From assembly GCA_026417495.1 (NCBI GenBank), contig JAOADD010000009.1, positions 1 to 34,872 of the forward strand: DNA of 34,872 nt, read 5' to 3'. Shown here one piece after another: positions 1-7,884 of the stretch. The notes under the pieces are model-generated. The model was not told the origin of the DNA. It did no database searches and worked only from the letters and a program-made list of their open reading frames with translations. The stretch is from Ignavibacteria bacterium (GTDB lineage Bacteria; Bacteroidota; Ignavibacteria; Tepidaquicellales; Tepidaquicellaceae). The position numbers and the translations under genes are program-made. Position 1 is the first letter of the stretch; every line of letters starts with the position of its first letter.

Positions 1-130
1 GAATTTATTAGATATACCCACTCCTGCAGAGATAATCATTAAGTCATCAGGGGAAGATTATAACATAAGAGATTACGTAGCTGACATTATTCAATTTTTA
101 TACTGTGAGGAGGTTGTTAACATTTTATAA
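1..130 (+). CDS. 3' end of an unidentified gene (partial at the left edge)
   Basis: An open frame (codons in phase with position 2) runs in from the left edge and stops with TAA at 128-130, giving about 42 residues. The tail reads like a soluble protein, with 'PTPAEIIIKSSGEDYN' followed by 'ADIIQFLYCEE'. I do not recognise the family. The next 500 bp contain no convincing gene, so this is probably the last gene of a unit lying outside the window. The other two plus-strand frames are closed early. The call rests on reading-frame continuity only. Confidence 0.45.
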   Translation, partial: NLLDIPTPAEIIIKSSGEDYNIRDYVADIIQFLYCEEVVNIL

Positions 131-640
131 CGGGTGATTTAGAGTGAAGGGATTTAATCATACGGGTAAGTTTATAAAAAGTGATTAGCCTATTTGAAAT
201 CAATCAGCAACCTGTTTAATTTACAAAATTTTTTCTTTCATAAAGGTAATCCTTTTTTTTAGATGTAAATTATCATAAAATCTTGATTTATTATGCAATA
301 GAAAAACACATAGAAAAAAAAGTTCGAGTCTCGGATTATAACCTTTTTGTATCGATTAATAAAATTTCATTTGCTCATCGCATGACACTCAAATTATTTA
401 AGGTATCCAAAAAGTATTTTTATAATCTATTACCTAGGCAAAAGAATTTAGATAAATTTTTTAATCAGAAAGTTCATCAAAGATTTTATTTATTCAAAAG
501 AGCAAATACAGGTAATCCTTTGTTATTCATGAGATTTTGATGCTTTCAAAAAATCTAATTTTTTTTCTTAAATTGTGACTGAAGAAAATAATCCCTGCTT
601 ATCTTTCAGAAAATCTCCAGTTAATACTGATAAATATTTG
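131..640. other. Gene-poor stretch, no supported feature
   Basis: About 510 bp of AT-rich sequence lie between the partial left-edge gene and tRNA-Arg. One frame (283-540, TTG start) is open for 85 codons but has no start context, no recognisable domain and a low-complexity basic composition, so I do not call it. An 11-nt direct repeat (GGTAATCCTTT) occurs near 245 and near 512; at this base composition it may be chance. No strong hairpin, tRNA or mobile-element end was seen. Confidence 0.5.
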
Positions 641-712
641 TACCCCGTAGAGGATTCGAACCTCTAAAGACAGATCCGTAGTCTGCCGGTTTATCCATTA
701 GCCTAACGGGGT
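641..712 (-). tRNA. tRNA-Arg (anticodon ACG)
   Basis: Read on the minus strand, this 72-nt element folds as a complete cloverleaf. The acceptor arms ACCCCGT and ACGGGGT pair fully, the T-loop has GGTTCGAATCC, and the anticodon stem GCAGA/TCTGT encloses the loop CTACGGA with anticodon ACG. The ACG anticodon is normally edited to ICG and reads CGU, CGC and CGA. No 3' CCA is encoded. It is 65/72 identical to the tRNA-Arg(CCG) at 10804-10875. A TAATTTTG motif lies just upstream at 721-728 (minus strand). Confidence 0.96.
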
Positions 713-720
713 ATTTATTA

Positions 721-728
721 CAAAATTA
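721..728 (-). promoter_or_regulatory. Candidate Bacteroidetes-type -7 element for tRNA-Arg(ACG)
   Basis: On the minus strand this reads TAATTTTG, matching the Bacteroidetes -7 consensus TAnnTTTG, and it ends 8 bp before the mature tRNA 5' end. The matching -33 TTTG is not at the ideal distance; the nearest TTTG is only 13 bp upstream. The motif is short and will occur by chance in AT-rich DNA. Its position next to a tRNA is the main support. Confidence 0.35.
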
Positions 729-896
729 ACTATATTTGTGGCAAATTTAAATGAAAATGGAGCATGTATAATTTTGTGATTGTTATATAATCGAATTGTA
801 ACAATTATTTCAGTTGTGTATGATTTAAAAATTTTTTTCACAATAAAAAGATTTAATGAAACTGATTTTCACTATTAATTTTATTAAATTATATTA

Positions 897-1940
897 ATGA
901 AATTCTTAATTCTTAAAATATATTTTATTTTTATTATATTTTTTTACTCACTTTCGTTAAATGCACAGATCGTATTAACTTCAGCAAATAATCCTGCAGT
1001 AGGGGATGCGCATATTTTGAGAAATGTTGATGAAGGTGAAATTATCCCTGGCCCTGCAGGTGCAAATCAATTTTGGGATTTTTCTTACATTAAAGCAGCG
1101 CAAGATTCTACTGCAACATTTTTTATCTTGAAGTGCACAACACCATACGGAATGCATTTTGATAAAGCAAACCTTGCTTCTCATGATGGTAATTGGCATT
1201 TTAAATATTATAATGTAACAGAATCGTTTTTCCAGTATCACGGTTCAGGTGATACATCAAAAGTAGTAGTATATTCTGATCCTGTATTAACCTTACAATA
1301 TCCCTTTACATACGGCAACTCATTTTTAGATAGCTCATACGCTATAATTAATTTGGGACAAAAACTGATTAAAAAATCTGGAATTAAATTAGTAATTGCT
1401 GATGGATATGGAGTCATTGCATTTCCGAATGATACAGTATATAATGTATTAAGGCTGAAATCAACAGAAATTATAACAGATTCAATTTTCATTGATGGCA
1501 ATTTTGTATCTGCAGAACAGATTATAGATACTAGTTACTATTGGTATAGATCTAATTATAAGTTTCCTATCTTTGTAATTAATTTTACATATTCAGAAAG
1601 TGGTTTCAATAGATATGCTGGTTTTGTGCAGAATCCGAACGCAGTTGGTATTCAAGCTCTACAAACTGAAATGCCAAATAAAATTATTTTGCATCAAAAT
1701 TATCCAAATCCATTTAATCCAATAACGAACATTAAATTTGATTTACCAAATGGTGATTTTGTAAAACTCGCAGTTTATAATCTACTTGGACAGGAAATTA
1801 GTACTCTCTTAAATGAATTTTTGAAAGCAGGAAGTTATAACATTACCTTTAATGGTTATGATTTACCTTCAGGAATTTATTTTTATAAAATAATTACAAG
1901 TGACTTTTCTGATACTAAAAGAATGATTTTGATTAAATAA
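897..1940 (+). CDS. Secreted protein with T9SS C-terminal sorting domain
   Basis: The 347-residue protein begins with a hydrophobic signal peptide (about residues 1-23, ending 'SLNAQ'). From about residue 265 it carries a C-terminal domain of the type A T9SS sorting family: 'LHQNYPNPFNP', then 'VYNLLGQE', then 'LPSGIYFYKI' and a final 'MILIK'. Such domains route proteins across the outer membrane through the type IX machinery and are usually cleaved. The middle (about 25-260) has no recognised domain; it is rich in aromatic and beta-prone residues and looks like a surface adhesin or unknown exported module. It is flanked by tRNA-Arg and tRNA-Pro and appears to be a single-gene unit. Export is well supported; the function is unknown. 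Confidence 0.85.
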   Translation: MKFLILKIYFIFIIFFYSLSLNAQIVLTSANNPAVGDAHILRNVDEGEIIPGPAGANQFWDFSYIKAAQDSTATFFILKCTTPYGMHFDKANLASHDGNWHFKYYNVTESFFQYHGSGDTSKVVVYSDPVLTLQYPFTYGNSFLDSSYAIINLGQKLIKKSGIKLVIADGYGVIAFPNDTVYNVLRLKSTEIITDSIFIDGNFVSAEQIIDTSYYWYRSNYKFPIFVINFTYSESGFNRYAGFVQNPNAVGIQALQTEMPNKIILHQNYPNPFNPITNIKFDLPNGDFVKLAVYNLLGQEISTLLNEFLKAGSYNITFNGYDLPSGIYFYKIITSDFSDTKRMILIK

Positions 1941-2003
1941 AGATTTACGATTGTGAAAGTTATATAAGAAAGTTAGTTTTTATTAAGATTTTAATTTCAG
2001 AAA

Positions 2004-2011
2004 TAATTTTG
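2004..2011 (+). promoter_or_regulatory. Candidate Bacteroidetes-type -7 element for tRNA-Pro
   Basis: TAATTTTG matches TAnnTTTG and lies 42 bp before the tRNA-Pro 5' end. No clear -33 TTTG was seen at the expected distance. The support is positional only. Confidence 0.3.
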
Positions 2012-2053
2012 TATTGAAATAAAACAAAATGAATAATAATTTATATTGTCGGT

Positions 2054-2129
2054 TCGGGGTGTAGCTCAGTTGGTTAGAGTGCCTGAATGGGGTTCAGGAG
2101 GCCGGTGGTTCGAGTCCACTCATCCCGAC
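2054..2129 (+). tRNA. tRNA-Pro (anticodon GGG)
   Basis: A 76-nt cloverleaf. The acceptor arms TCGGGGT and ATCCCGA pair with one G-T wobble, the D-arm reads GTAGCTCAGTTGGTTAGAGT, and the anticodon stem CCTGA/TCAGG is perfect around the loop ATGGGGT (anticodon GGG). The T-arm contains GGTTCGAGTCC. It reads CCC and CCU proline codons. No CCA is encoded. A rho-independent terminator follows directly. Confidence 0.96.
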
Positions 2130-2131
2130 AA

Positions 2132-2158
2132 AAGACTCTTAAAGAGTCTTATTTCTTT
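2132..2158 (+). terminator. Rho-independent terminator after tRNA-Pro
   Basis: AAGACTC (2132-2138) and GAGTCTT (2144-2150) form a perfect 7-bp stem with a 5-nt loop, followed by the T-rich run ATTTCTTT. It separates tRNA-Pro from the C1 peptidase gene starting at 2178. Confidence 0.75.
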
Positions 2159-2177
2159 ATAAAATAATAAAGTACAT

Positions 2178-3290
2178 ATGAGAAAATTGAATAGAATTCT
2201 TTTTGTTTTTATTCTGTTGCTTGGGTTTTTTACGCAGAGTTTTTCACAGGATGGACTTACTCCAATTGTGATGATTGAACATTCTCCAGTAAAAGATCAA
2301 GGTATGACAGGTACTTGCTGGAGTTTTGCTACTTTATCATTACTAGAGTCTGAGGCTATTAAAAATGGTTATACGGATTTAAACATTTCGGAAATGTATA
2401 TTGTAAGAAATATTTATATTGAAAAAGCGAGAAACTATATATTACGACAAGGTAAATGCAACTTTGCAGAAGGTGCAATGGGACATGATGTGATTTTTGG
2501 TATTGCAAAATATGGTGCTATGACAGAAGAAGCATATTCAGGTTTAAAAAGTGGAAAAACTTATCACAACCACTCAATACTCATTGTAAATTTGAAAAAT
2601 TATTTAGATAAGATTCTTGAAAATATTCCAATATCGAACAATTGGGAAGCGGGTTATATAAAAATTCTTGATGACTTTCTAGGGAAACCACCTGAAAAAT
2701 TTACTTATCGAGGGATTGAATACACACCTAAAGAATTTGCAGAAAAGGTTTTGAATTTTAACCCAGATAATTATATAAATATTACTTCATTTACCCATCA
2801 TCCTTTTTATCAACCATTTATATTAGAAGTACCTGATAATTTTTCAGGTGGTGCATATTACAATGTACCCTTAGATGAATTTATGGAAATTGCAAGAAAT
2901 GCTGTTCTATCGGGGTATAGTGTGCTTTGGGATGCTGATGTGTCTAACGAAAATTTTAAAATGGATTTAGGATATGCTATGCAATGGAAAACATTTTCTA
3001 ATAATGGAGTAGACCCCGATGCTGACGAGATAATGTGTACCCAAGAGCAAAGGCAATTTTTATTTGAAAATCTTACAACACAAGATGACCACCTGATGCA
3101 ATTTGTTGGACTTGAAAAATCAAAATCGGGTAAATTGTTTTATTATACTAAAAACTCTTGGGGGGAAATAGGAAAGTTTAAGGGTTATTTAAAAGTTTCA
3201 GAAGCATACTTTGCAATGAATACGATTGCTATTATTTTAAATAAAAATGCTCTCACCTATGATATGAAAGTGAAACTTGGTTTGAAGTAA
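2178..3290 (+). CDS. Exported papain-like cysteine peptidase (C1B, bleomycin hydrolase/aminopeptidase C type)
   Basis: 370 residues with a signal peptide at about 1-23 ('FVFILLLGFFTQSFS'). The papain-fold catalytic set is intact: Gln41 and Cys47 in 'KDQGMTGTCWSF', His305 in 'QDDHLMQFVG' and Asn326 in 'KNSWGE'. The long stretch between Cys and His and the 'DDH' and 'KNSWG' motifs resemble C1B bleomycin hydrolases, which are usually cytosolic aminopeptidases of about 450 residues; this one is shorter and exported. It probably trims peptides in the periplasm or outside the cell. It ends 14 bp from the convergent M28 peptidase gene. Catalytic class is well supported; the substrate is unknown. No T9SS sorting domain is present. 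Confidence 0.88.
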   Translation: MRKLNRILFVFILLLGFFTQSFSQDGLTPIVMIEHSPVKDQGMTGTCWSFATLSLLESEAIKNGYTDLNISEMYIVRNIYIEKARNYILRQGKCNFAEGAMGHDVIFGIAKYGAMTEEAYSGLKSGKTYHNHSILIVNLKNYLDKILENIPISNNWEAGYIKILDDFLGKPPEKFTYRGIEYTPKEFAEKVLNFNPDNYINITSFTHHPFYQPFILEVPDNFSGGAYYNVPLDEFMEIARNAVLSGYSVLWDADVSNENFKMDLGYAMQWKTFSNNGVDPDADEIMCTQEQRQFLFENLTTQDDHLMQFVGLEKSKSGKLFYYTKNSWGEIGKFKGYLKVSEAYFAMNTIAIILNKNALTYDMKVKLGLK

Positions 3291-3304
3291 AATTTTAGAT
3301 ATAC

Positions 3305-4672
3305 CTACAAATCGTATTTATCGATTAGATATACTAACATAGCTATAGAAGCAGAGCCAAGTTGCAATTCTCTTTTGTGTACATTTTCAAATCTATCATT
3401 AGGTGAATGATGATAATCAAAATATCTTTGAGAGTCAGTAATTAATCCAATTAAGGGTACATTTAATTCTTTAAGAAAAGAAATATCAACTCCACCACCA
3501 CCTTTAACAATCAAGAATAGATTATATTGGAAAAAAATATCAGACCATTTTTTTATTTTATCAAAAACAATATCATCAGCATTAATTGAAAATCCGAAAG
3601 GAGTTGTTCCTCCTGCATCTGCTTCTATAGCAGCTATATGGATTTCATTTTTTTGTTTAGCGATTTCAGCATATTTTTTTCCTCCTCTTTGTGCGACTTC
3701 TTCATCCATAAAAGCACAAAACCTTATTGTATGGTTTGGGGATATATTCAGTGTTTTAAATAACCTTAAAACTTCCATGCATTGAACAATTCCCGCTCCA
3801 TCATCGTGTGCCCCTTCACCTGTATCCCAAGAATCTAGATGAGCACCAATAAGAATTATTTTATCAGGATATTTATTCCCCCTAATTTCCCCAATTACAT
3901 TGTATGAAGTTTTTTCTTCACCTTCATAGCAGTTTGTTCTGAAATAAAATTTAAGCTCCTTATCCAATTTTAATAAAGTTGATAATGTATCTGCATCATT
4001 TGTGCTTATACAAACAGCAGGAATTTTTTTTATACTATCATTATAAGACATTATTCCAGTATGTGGATAATAATCATTTGATAAAGTTAATGAGCGAATA
4101 ATAACTCCAGTTGCTCCAAGTTTTGCTGCATTCATTGCCCCTGCAACTCTGAATTTTGCTACTTCTCCATATGCTCTAAAAGTGTTCAAATATGTAGGGT
4201 TAAGGTGTTGATTAAAAAAAATTATTTTATCAGTTATATAGTCTTTATCATATTCAAATAATTCCTCGTAGGACTTTACTTCTATAACTTTACCAAATAA
4301 ACCATTTGAGCCAGTTCCTATTGAACCACCAAGAGAGGAGATATTTACTTCAATCTTACCAAATTTTTGAGAGGATATGTAAGCATATTCCTTATCACCT
4401 CTTATCCAATTACGAACCATTAGTTCTTGAAGGAAAACAGTATCTAAGTTCAACTTATCAAGTAAATTTTTAATCCAAGAAACAGCATATTCTGACTGCG
4501 TAGAGCCACAAATTCTACCACCGATATTTTTACAAAGATATCTAAGATTATCATAAGCTAAATTATTTGATAATGCTTCTGAAAAAAATTTATTTATTAT
4601 TATCGAATCAATATTTTGAGAAAAAGAATTATGTGCGAAAAATACTAATAAAACAATTATAATTTTTTTCAT
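3305..4672 (-). CDS. Exported M28-family zinc metallopeptidase with PA-like insert
   Basis: 455 residues with an N-terminal signal peptide (about 1-18, ending 'HNSFSQ'). The co-catalytic zinc site of the M28 family is visible: His278 and Asp280 in 'GAHLDSWD', Asp290 in 'GAHDDGAG', Glu324/Glu325 in 'FMDEEV', Asp352 in 'EADAGG' and His421/422 in 'DYHHSPND'. Residues about 120-245 look like the PA-type insert seen in carboxypeptidase Q-like members, which are amino- or dipeptidases. The gene is divergent from the large M16 gene and convergent with the C1 gene, so three exported peptidases sit together. It probably releases amino acids or dipeptides in the periplasm. Family assignment is firm, exact specificity is not. 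Confidence 0.92.
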   Translation of the reverse strand: MKKIIIVLLVFFAHNSFSQNIDSIIINKFFSEALSNNLAYDNLRYLCKNIGGRICGSTQSEYAVSWIKNLLDKLNLDTVFLQELMVRNWIRGDKEYAYISSQKFGKIEVNISSLGGSIGTGSNGLFGKVIEVKSYEELFEYDKDYITDKIIFFNQHLNPTYLNTFRAYGEVAKFRVAGAMNAAKLGATGVIIRSLTLSNDYYPHTGIMSYNDSIKKIPAVCISTNDADTLSTLLKLDKELKFYFRTNCYEGEEKTSYNVIGEIRGNKYPDKIILIGAHLDSWDTGEGAHDDGAGIVQCMEVLRLFKTLNISPNHTIRFCAFMDEEVAQRGGKKYAEIAKQKNEIHIAAIEADAGGTTPFGFSINADDIVFDKIKKWSDIFFQYNLFLIVKGGGGVDISFLKELNVPLIGLITDSQRYFDYHHSPNDRFENVHKRELQLGSASIAMLVYLIDKYDL

Positions 4673-4770
4673 TCAGATTGATTAAATTTTTATTTAAGTT
4701 AATAATATTTTTAATTAAATTATATCAAAATTTTTTATAGAATAAATTTTGTTAATAAAATAAAACAAAA
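4673..4770. promoter_or_regulatory. Divergent promoter region between M28 and M16 peptidase genes
   Basis: 98 bp of almost pure A/T lie between two start codons facing apart, so both promoters must be here or overlap the genes. No exact TAnnTTTG site was found; ATAAATTTTG near 4743 is one base longer than the consensus. No Shine-Dalgarno sequence precedes either start. The call rests on layout only. Confidence 0.4.
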
Positions 4771-7671
4771 ATGAGAAAAATAGCAATGTTTTTAATTACA
4801 TTTTTTTTATTGAGTGGTTCTGCGTTTTGTCAGAAGGAGTATAAATATATAACTTATCCTGATGATCCTCTTAAAACAAGAATATATACTCTTGATAATG
4901 GTTTAAAGGTTTATATTTCGGTAAATAAATCTGAACCAAGAATTGCAACGAGAATAGCAGTGAAAGCAGGTAGTAAATTAGACCCATCGGATGCAACGGG
5001 TCTTGCACACTATCTAGAGCATATGCTTTTCAAAGGTACTGACAAATTTGGGACTAAAGATTTTTCAATTGAAGGTAAGTTGATTGAAGAAATTATAAAT
5101 TTATATGAAGAGTACCGAGCTACGAAGGACCCTGATGAGAGGAAAAATATTTACAGAAAAATAGATAGTGTATCGTATCTTGCTTCTGAATATGCAATAC
5201 CAAATGAATATGATAAAATGTTATCTGCAATTGGTGCTAAGGGAACAAATGCTTATACATCAGTGGAACAAACCGTATATACTAACGAAATTCCTTCAAA
5301 TCAATTTGAAAAGTGGGTAGAAATAGAGGCGGAAAGATTTAGAAATCCAGTTATGAGATTATTTCATACTGAGCTTGAAGTTGTTTATGAAGAAAAGAAC
5401 AGAAGTCTTGATAATGGTTTTTATAAAGCATACGAAGCACTGATGTCGGGACTCTTTTCTAAACATACTTATGGGACACAAACAACAATCGGTACCGTTG
5501 AGCATTTAAAAAATCCATCTATTAAAAAAGTTATTGACTATTATAATACTTACTATGTCCCCAATAATATGGCGATAATTTTAGCAGGAGATATTAATCC
5601 TGATGAAGCAATTAAAATAATTGATGAGAAATTTGGGGTGCTAAAGCCAAAACCTATACCTGATTTTATTCCACCAGTTGAAGAAAAAATTAAAGAACCT
5701 ATTTTAAAAGAAGTTTATAGTCCTGAACAAGAATTTCTGTTTATGGGATTTAGACTACCAGGAGTTAATGCAGAAGATTTTGAAAAACTTGAGATGTTAA
5801 GCAGTATTCTTTATAATGGAACTGCTGGTTTGATTGATTTAAATTTAATTTTACAACAAAAAGTATTACAAGCATCAGCATATATCTATGATATGAAAGA
5901 TTATTCAGTATTGTTTATAAATGCAACACCAAGGGGTGGACAATCACTTGATGAATTGAAAACACTATTATTATCACAAATCGAATTATTAAAGAAAGGT
6001 GACTTTTCAGATTGGTATTTAGATGCCGTTATAAATAATATAAAACTTGAACAGATGCGAATATTGGAAAGCAATAACAGAATTGTTAATGAATATGTAA
6101 ATTCATTTACTCAGGATATTCCATGGGATAAATATTATAAAAAGATTGAATTATATTCTAAAGTTACCAAACAGGATATTATTGATGTTGCAAATAAATA
6201 TTTTGGGGAAAACTATGTTGCTGTTTATAAGAAGACAGGTGAAGATAAAACAGTGCAAAAAATTGTGAAACCGGAAATTACTCCTGTATTAGTAAATCGT
6301 GACACTGAATCAGAATTCTTAAAAAATATTATTAAAACACCCGTTCCCGAAATAGAGCCAGAATTTATTAACTACAAAGAAGTAATAACTGAATCTCTTA
6401 TTCAATCAAAAAATAAAATCTATCACCTTAAAAATAATGAAAATGATTTATTTGAGTTTGCGTTAGTTTATGATATGGGAACTAATAATGACAAAAGATT
6501 AGGGTTAGCAATGAAATATTTATTACTTATAGGGACAGAAAAATATTCTGCAACTGATTTGAGTATAGAGTTTTATAAAATTGGATGTAGATTTGATGCT
6601 AATGCAAATGTTGATAGATGTGAAATAAAAATTAGTGGTTTAAATAAAAATTTTAAAAAAGCAATTGAGTTATTATATCACCTACTCAATGATTGCAAAG
6701 CAGATGATAAAGCACTACAAAACCTAATATCAGATGAATTAAAAGAAAGGGAAAATGCAAAACTATCTAAAAATATTATTTTAAGGCAAGCGCTTCTCAA
6801 TTATGGTAAATATGGTGCTTTATCACCTTTTACTAATGTATTGTCAACAGAAGAATTGAAATTGTTAAAAGGTGAAGACATAACTTCACTAATAAAAAAT
6901 CTGTGTTACATTCAGCATAAAATTGCTTATTATGGACCTTTTAGTAGTGAAGAATTTTATTCTGCAATACAACCATATTATTTAAAAAAGATAATGCCTT
7001 TTGATCCACCTCCAGAGAAAAACTTTCCTGAACTTGAAACTCAAGAAAAAGTTTATTATGTAAATTATAAAATGCAGCAAGTTGAAATTATGATGATAAG
7101 TAAAAGCGTATTATATGATGCCAAACTTACTCCTGTAATAAGATTATTTAATGAATATTTTGGTTCTGGAATGTCTTCTGTAGTTTTTCAGGAATTAAGA
7201 GAAGCAAAAGCACTCGCTTATTCTGTGTATTCCAATTTTACCACACCACGGGAAAAAGGTAAATCTTATTACATTACATCATATATAGGGACACAAGCAG
7301 ATAAGCTTGCTGAAGCTTTAGATGGATTTATTGCATTATTAACTATTTTACCTGAATCCGAAATATCTTTTAACTCAGCAAAGGATGGTATTATTAAGCA
7401 AATTCAATCCGAGAGAATTTTAAGGTTTGACATCATAAGGAATTATCTTAACAACTTAAGATTTGGAATCGATTATGATATTAGAAAAGATATATATGAA
7501 CAAGTACCTAAAATGACTCTAACAGATTTGAAAGAGTTTCACCAAAAGTATTTTAATCATAAGTCATATACTTATCTAGTTATAGGTGATAAAAATAAGG
7601 TTGATATTGATATATTAAAGAAATATGCAGATTTTAAAGAGTTGACTTTGGAAGAAATATTTGGATATTAA
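4771..7671 (+). CDS. Exported M16 metallopeptidase, long two-unit form (pitrilysin-like)
   Basis: 966 residues. After a signal peptide (about 1-20) comes a catalytic M16 domain with the inverted zinc motif H80-Y-L-E83-H84 in 'LAHYLEHMLFKG'; the third ligand is probably Glu207 or Glu208 in 'EVVYEEKN'. A helical insertion at about 95-150 lengthens the spacing compared with the classic roughly 74 residues. The second half (about 540-966) is a degenerate M16 unit with the substrate-binding R/Y region 'QELREAKALAYSVY'. Long M16 enzymes enclose short peptides in a clamshell chamber and degrade them. The gene stands alone, divergent from the M28 gene. Both halves are in one chain, unlike the split pair at 22611-25215. 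Confidence 0.93.
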   Translation: MRKIAMFLITFFLLSGSAFCQKEYKYITYPDDPLKTRIYTLDNGLKVYISVNKSEPRIATRIAVKAGSKLDPSDATGLAHYLEHMLFKGTDKFGTKDFSIEGKLIEEIINLYEEYRATKDPDERKNIYRKIDSVSYLASEYAIPNEYDKMLSAIGAKGTNAYTSVEQTVYTNEIPSNQFEKWVEIEAERFRNPVMRLFHTELEVVYEEKNRSLDNGFYKAYEALMSGLFSKHTYGTQTTIGTVEHLKNPSIKKVIDYYNTYYVPNNMAIILAGDINPDEAIKIIDEKFGVLKPKPIPDFIPPVEEKIKEPILKEVYSPEQEFLFMGFRLPGVNAEDFEKLEMLSSILYNGTAGLIDLNLILQQKVLQASAYIYDMKDYSVLFINATPRGGQSLDELKTLLLSQIELLKKGDFSDWYLDAVINNIKLEQMRILESNNRIVNEYVNSFTQDIPWDKYYKKIELYSKVTKQDIIDVANKYFGENYVAVYKKTGEDKTVQKIVKPEITPVLVNRDTESEFLKNIIKTPVPEIEPEFINYKEVITESLIQSKNKIYHLKNNENDLFEFALVYDMGTNNDKRLGLAMKYLLLIGTEKYSATDLSIEFYKIGCRFDANANVDRCEIKISGLNKNFKKAIELLYHLLNDCKADDKALQNLISDELKERENAKLSKNIILRQALLNYGKYGALSPFTNVLSTEELKLLKGEDITSLIKNLCYIQHKIAYYGPFSSEEFYSAIQPYYLKKIMPFDPPPEKNFPELETQEKVYYVNYKMQQVEIMMISKSVLYDAKLTPVIRLFNEYFGSGMSSVVFQELREAKALAYSVYSNFTTPREKGKSYYITSYIGTQADKLAEALDGFIALLTILPESEISFNSAKDGIIKQIQSERILRFDIIRNYLNNLRFGIDYDIRKDIYEQVPKMTLTDLKEFHQKYFNHKSYTYLVIGDKNKVDIDILKKYADFKELTLEEIFGY

Positions 7672-7756
7672 TGATTAAATTTCAAATTGCGATAAGCAGT
7701 ACTTTTGATTTTTTGGCAGTATGAAATGTAATTCCTTCTCTTCAGAATACTATATT

Positions 7757-7776
7757 TTACTATGAGATTATAGTAA
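7757..7776. terminator. Weak hairpin in the convergent M16/kinase gap
   Basis: TTACTAT (7757-7763) and ATAGTAA (7770-7776) pair over 7 bp around a 6-nt loop, in the 213-bp gap between two convergent genes. The stem is AT-rich and no strong T run follows, so it would be a weak terminator at best. Nothing else is visible in this gap. Confidence 0.25.
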
Positions 7777-7884
7777 TTAGTTTAAATTTATTTGTATATC
7801 TCTATAATGAAATTGTGGTTTTAAAATAATAATATAATTTTAATTAAATGTATACTAGAAACATTTGAATTAATTACAACAATT

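Noticed and set aside
283-540. 85-codon open frame with TTG start in the left gene-poor region
   Set aside because: No recognisable domain, no ribosome site, basic AT-driven composition (Lys, Phe, Tyr, Asn), no neighbour support. It may be a random open frame or a decayed gene; I cannot show either.
856-897. 13-codon open frame whose stop overlaps the ATG at 897 (TAATG)
   Set aside because: Could be a leader peptide, but such short frames are common by chance in AT-rich DNA and there is no ribosome site.
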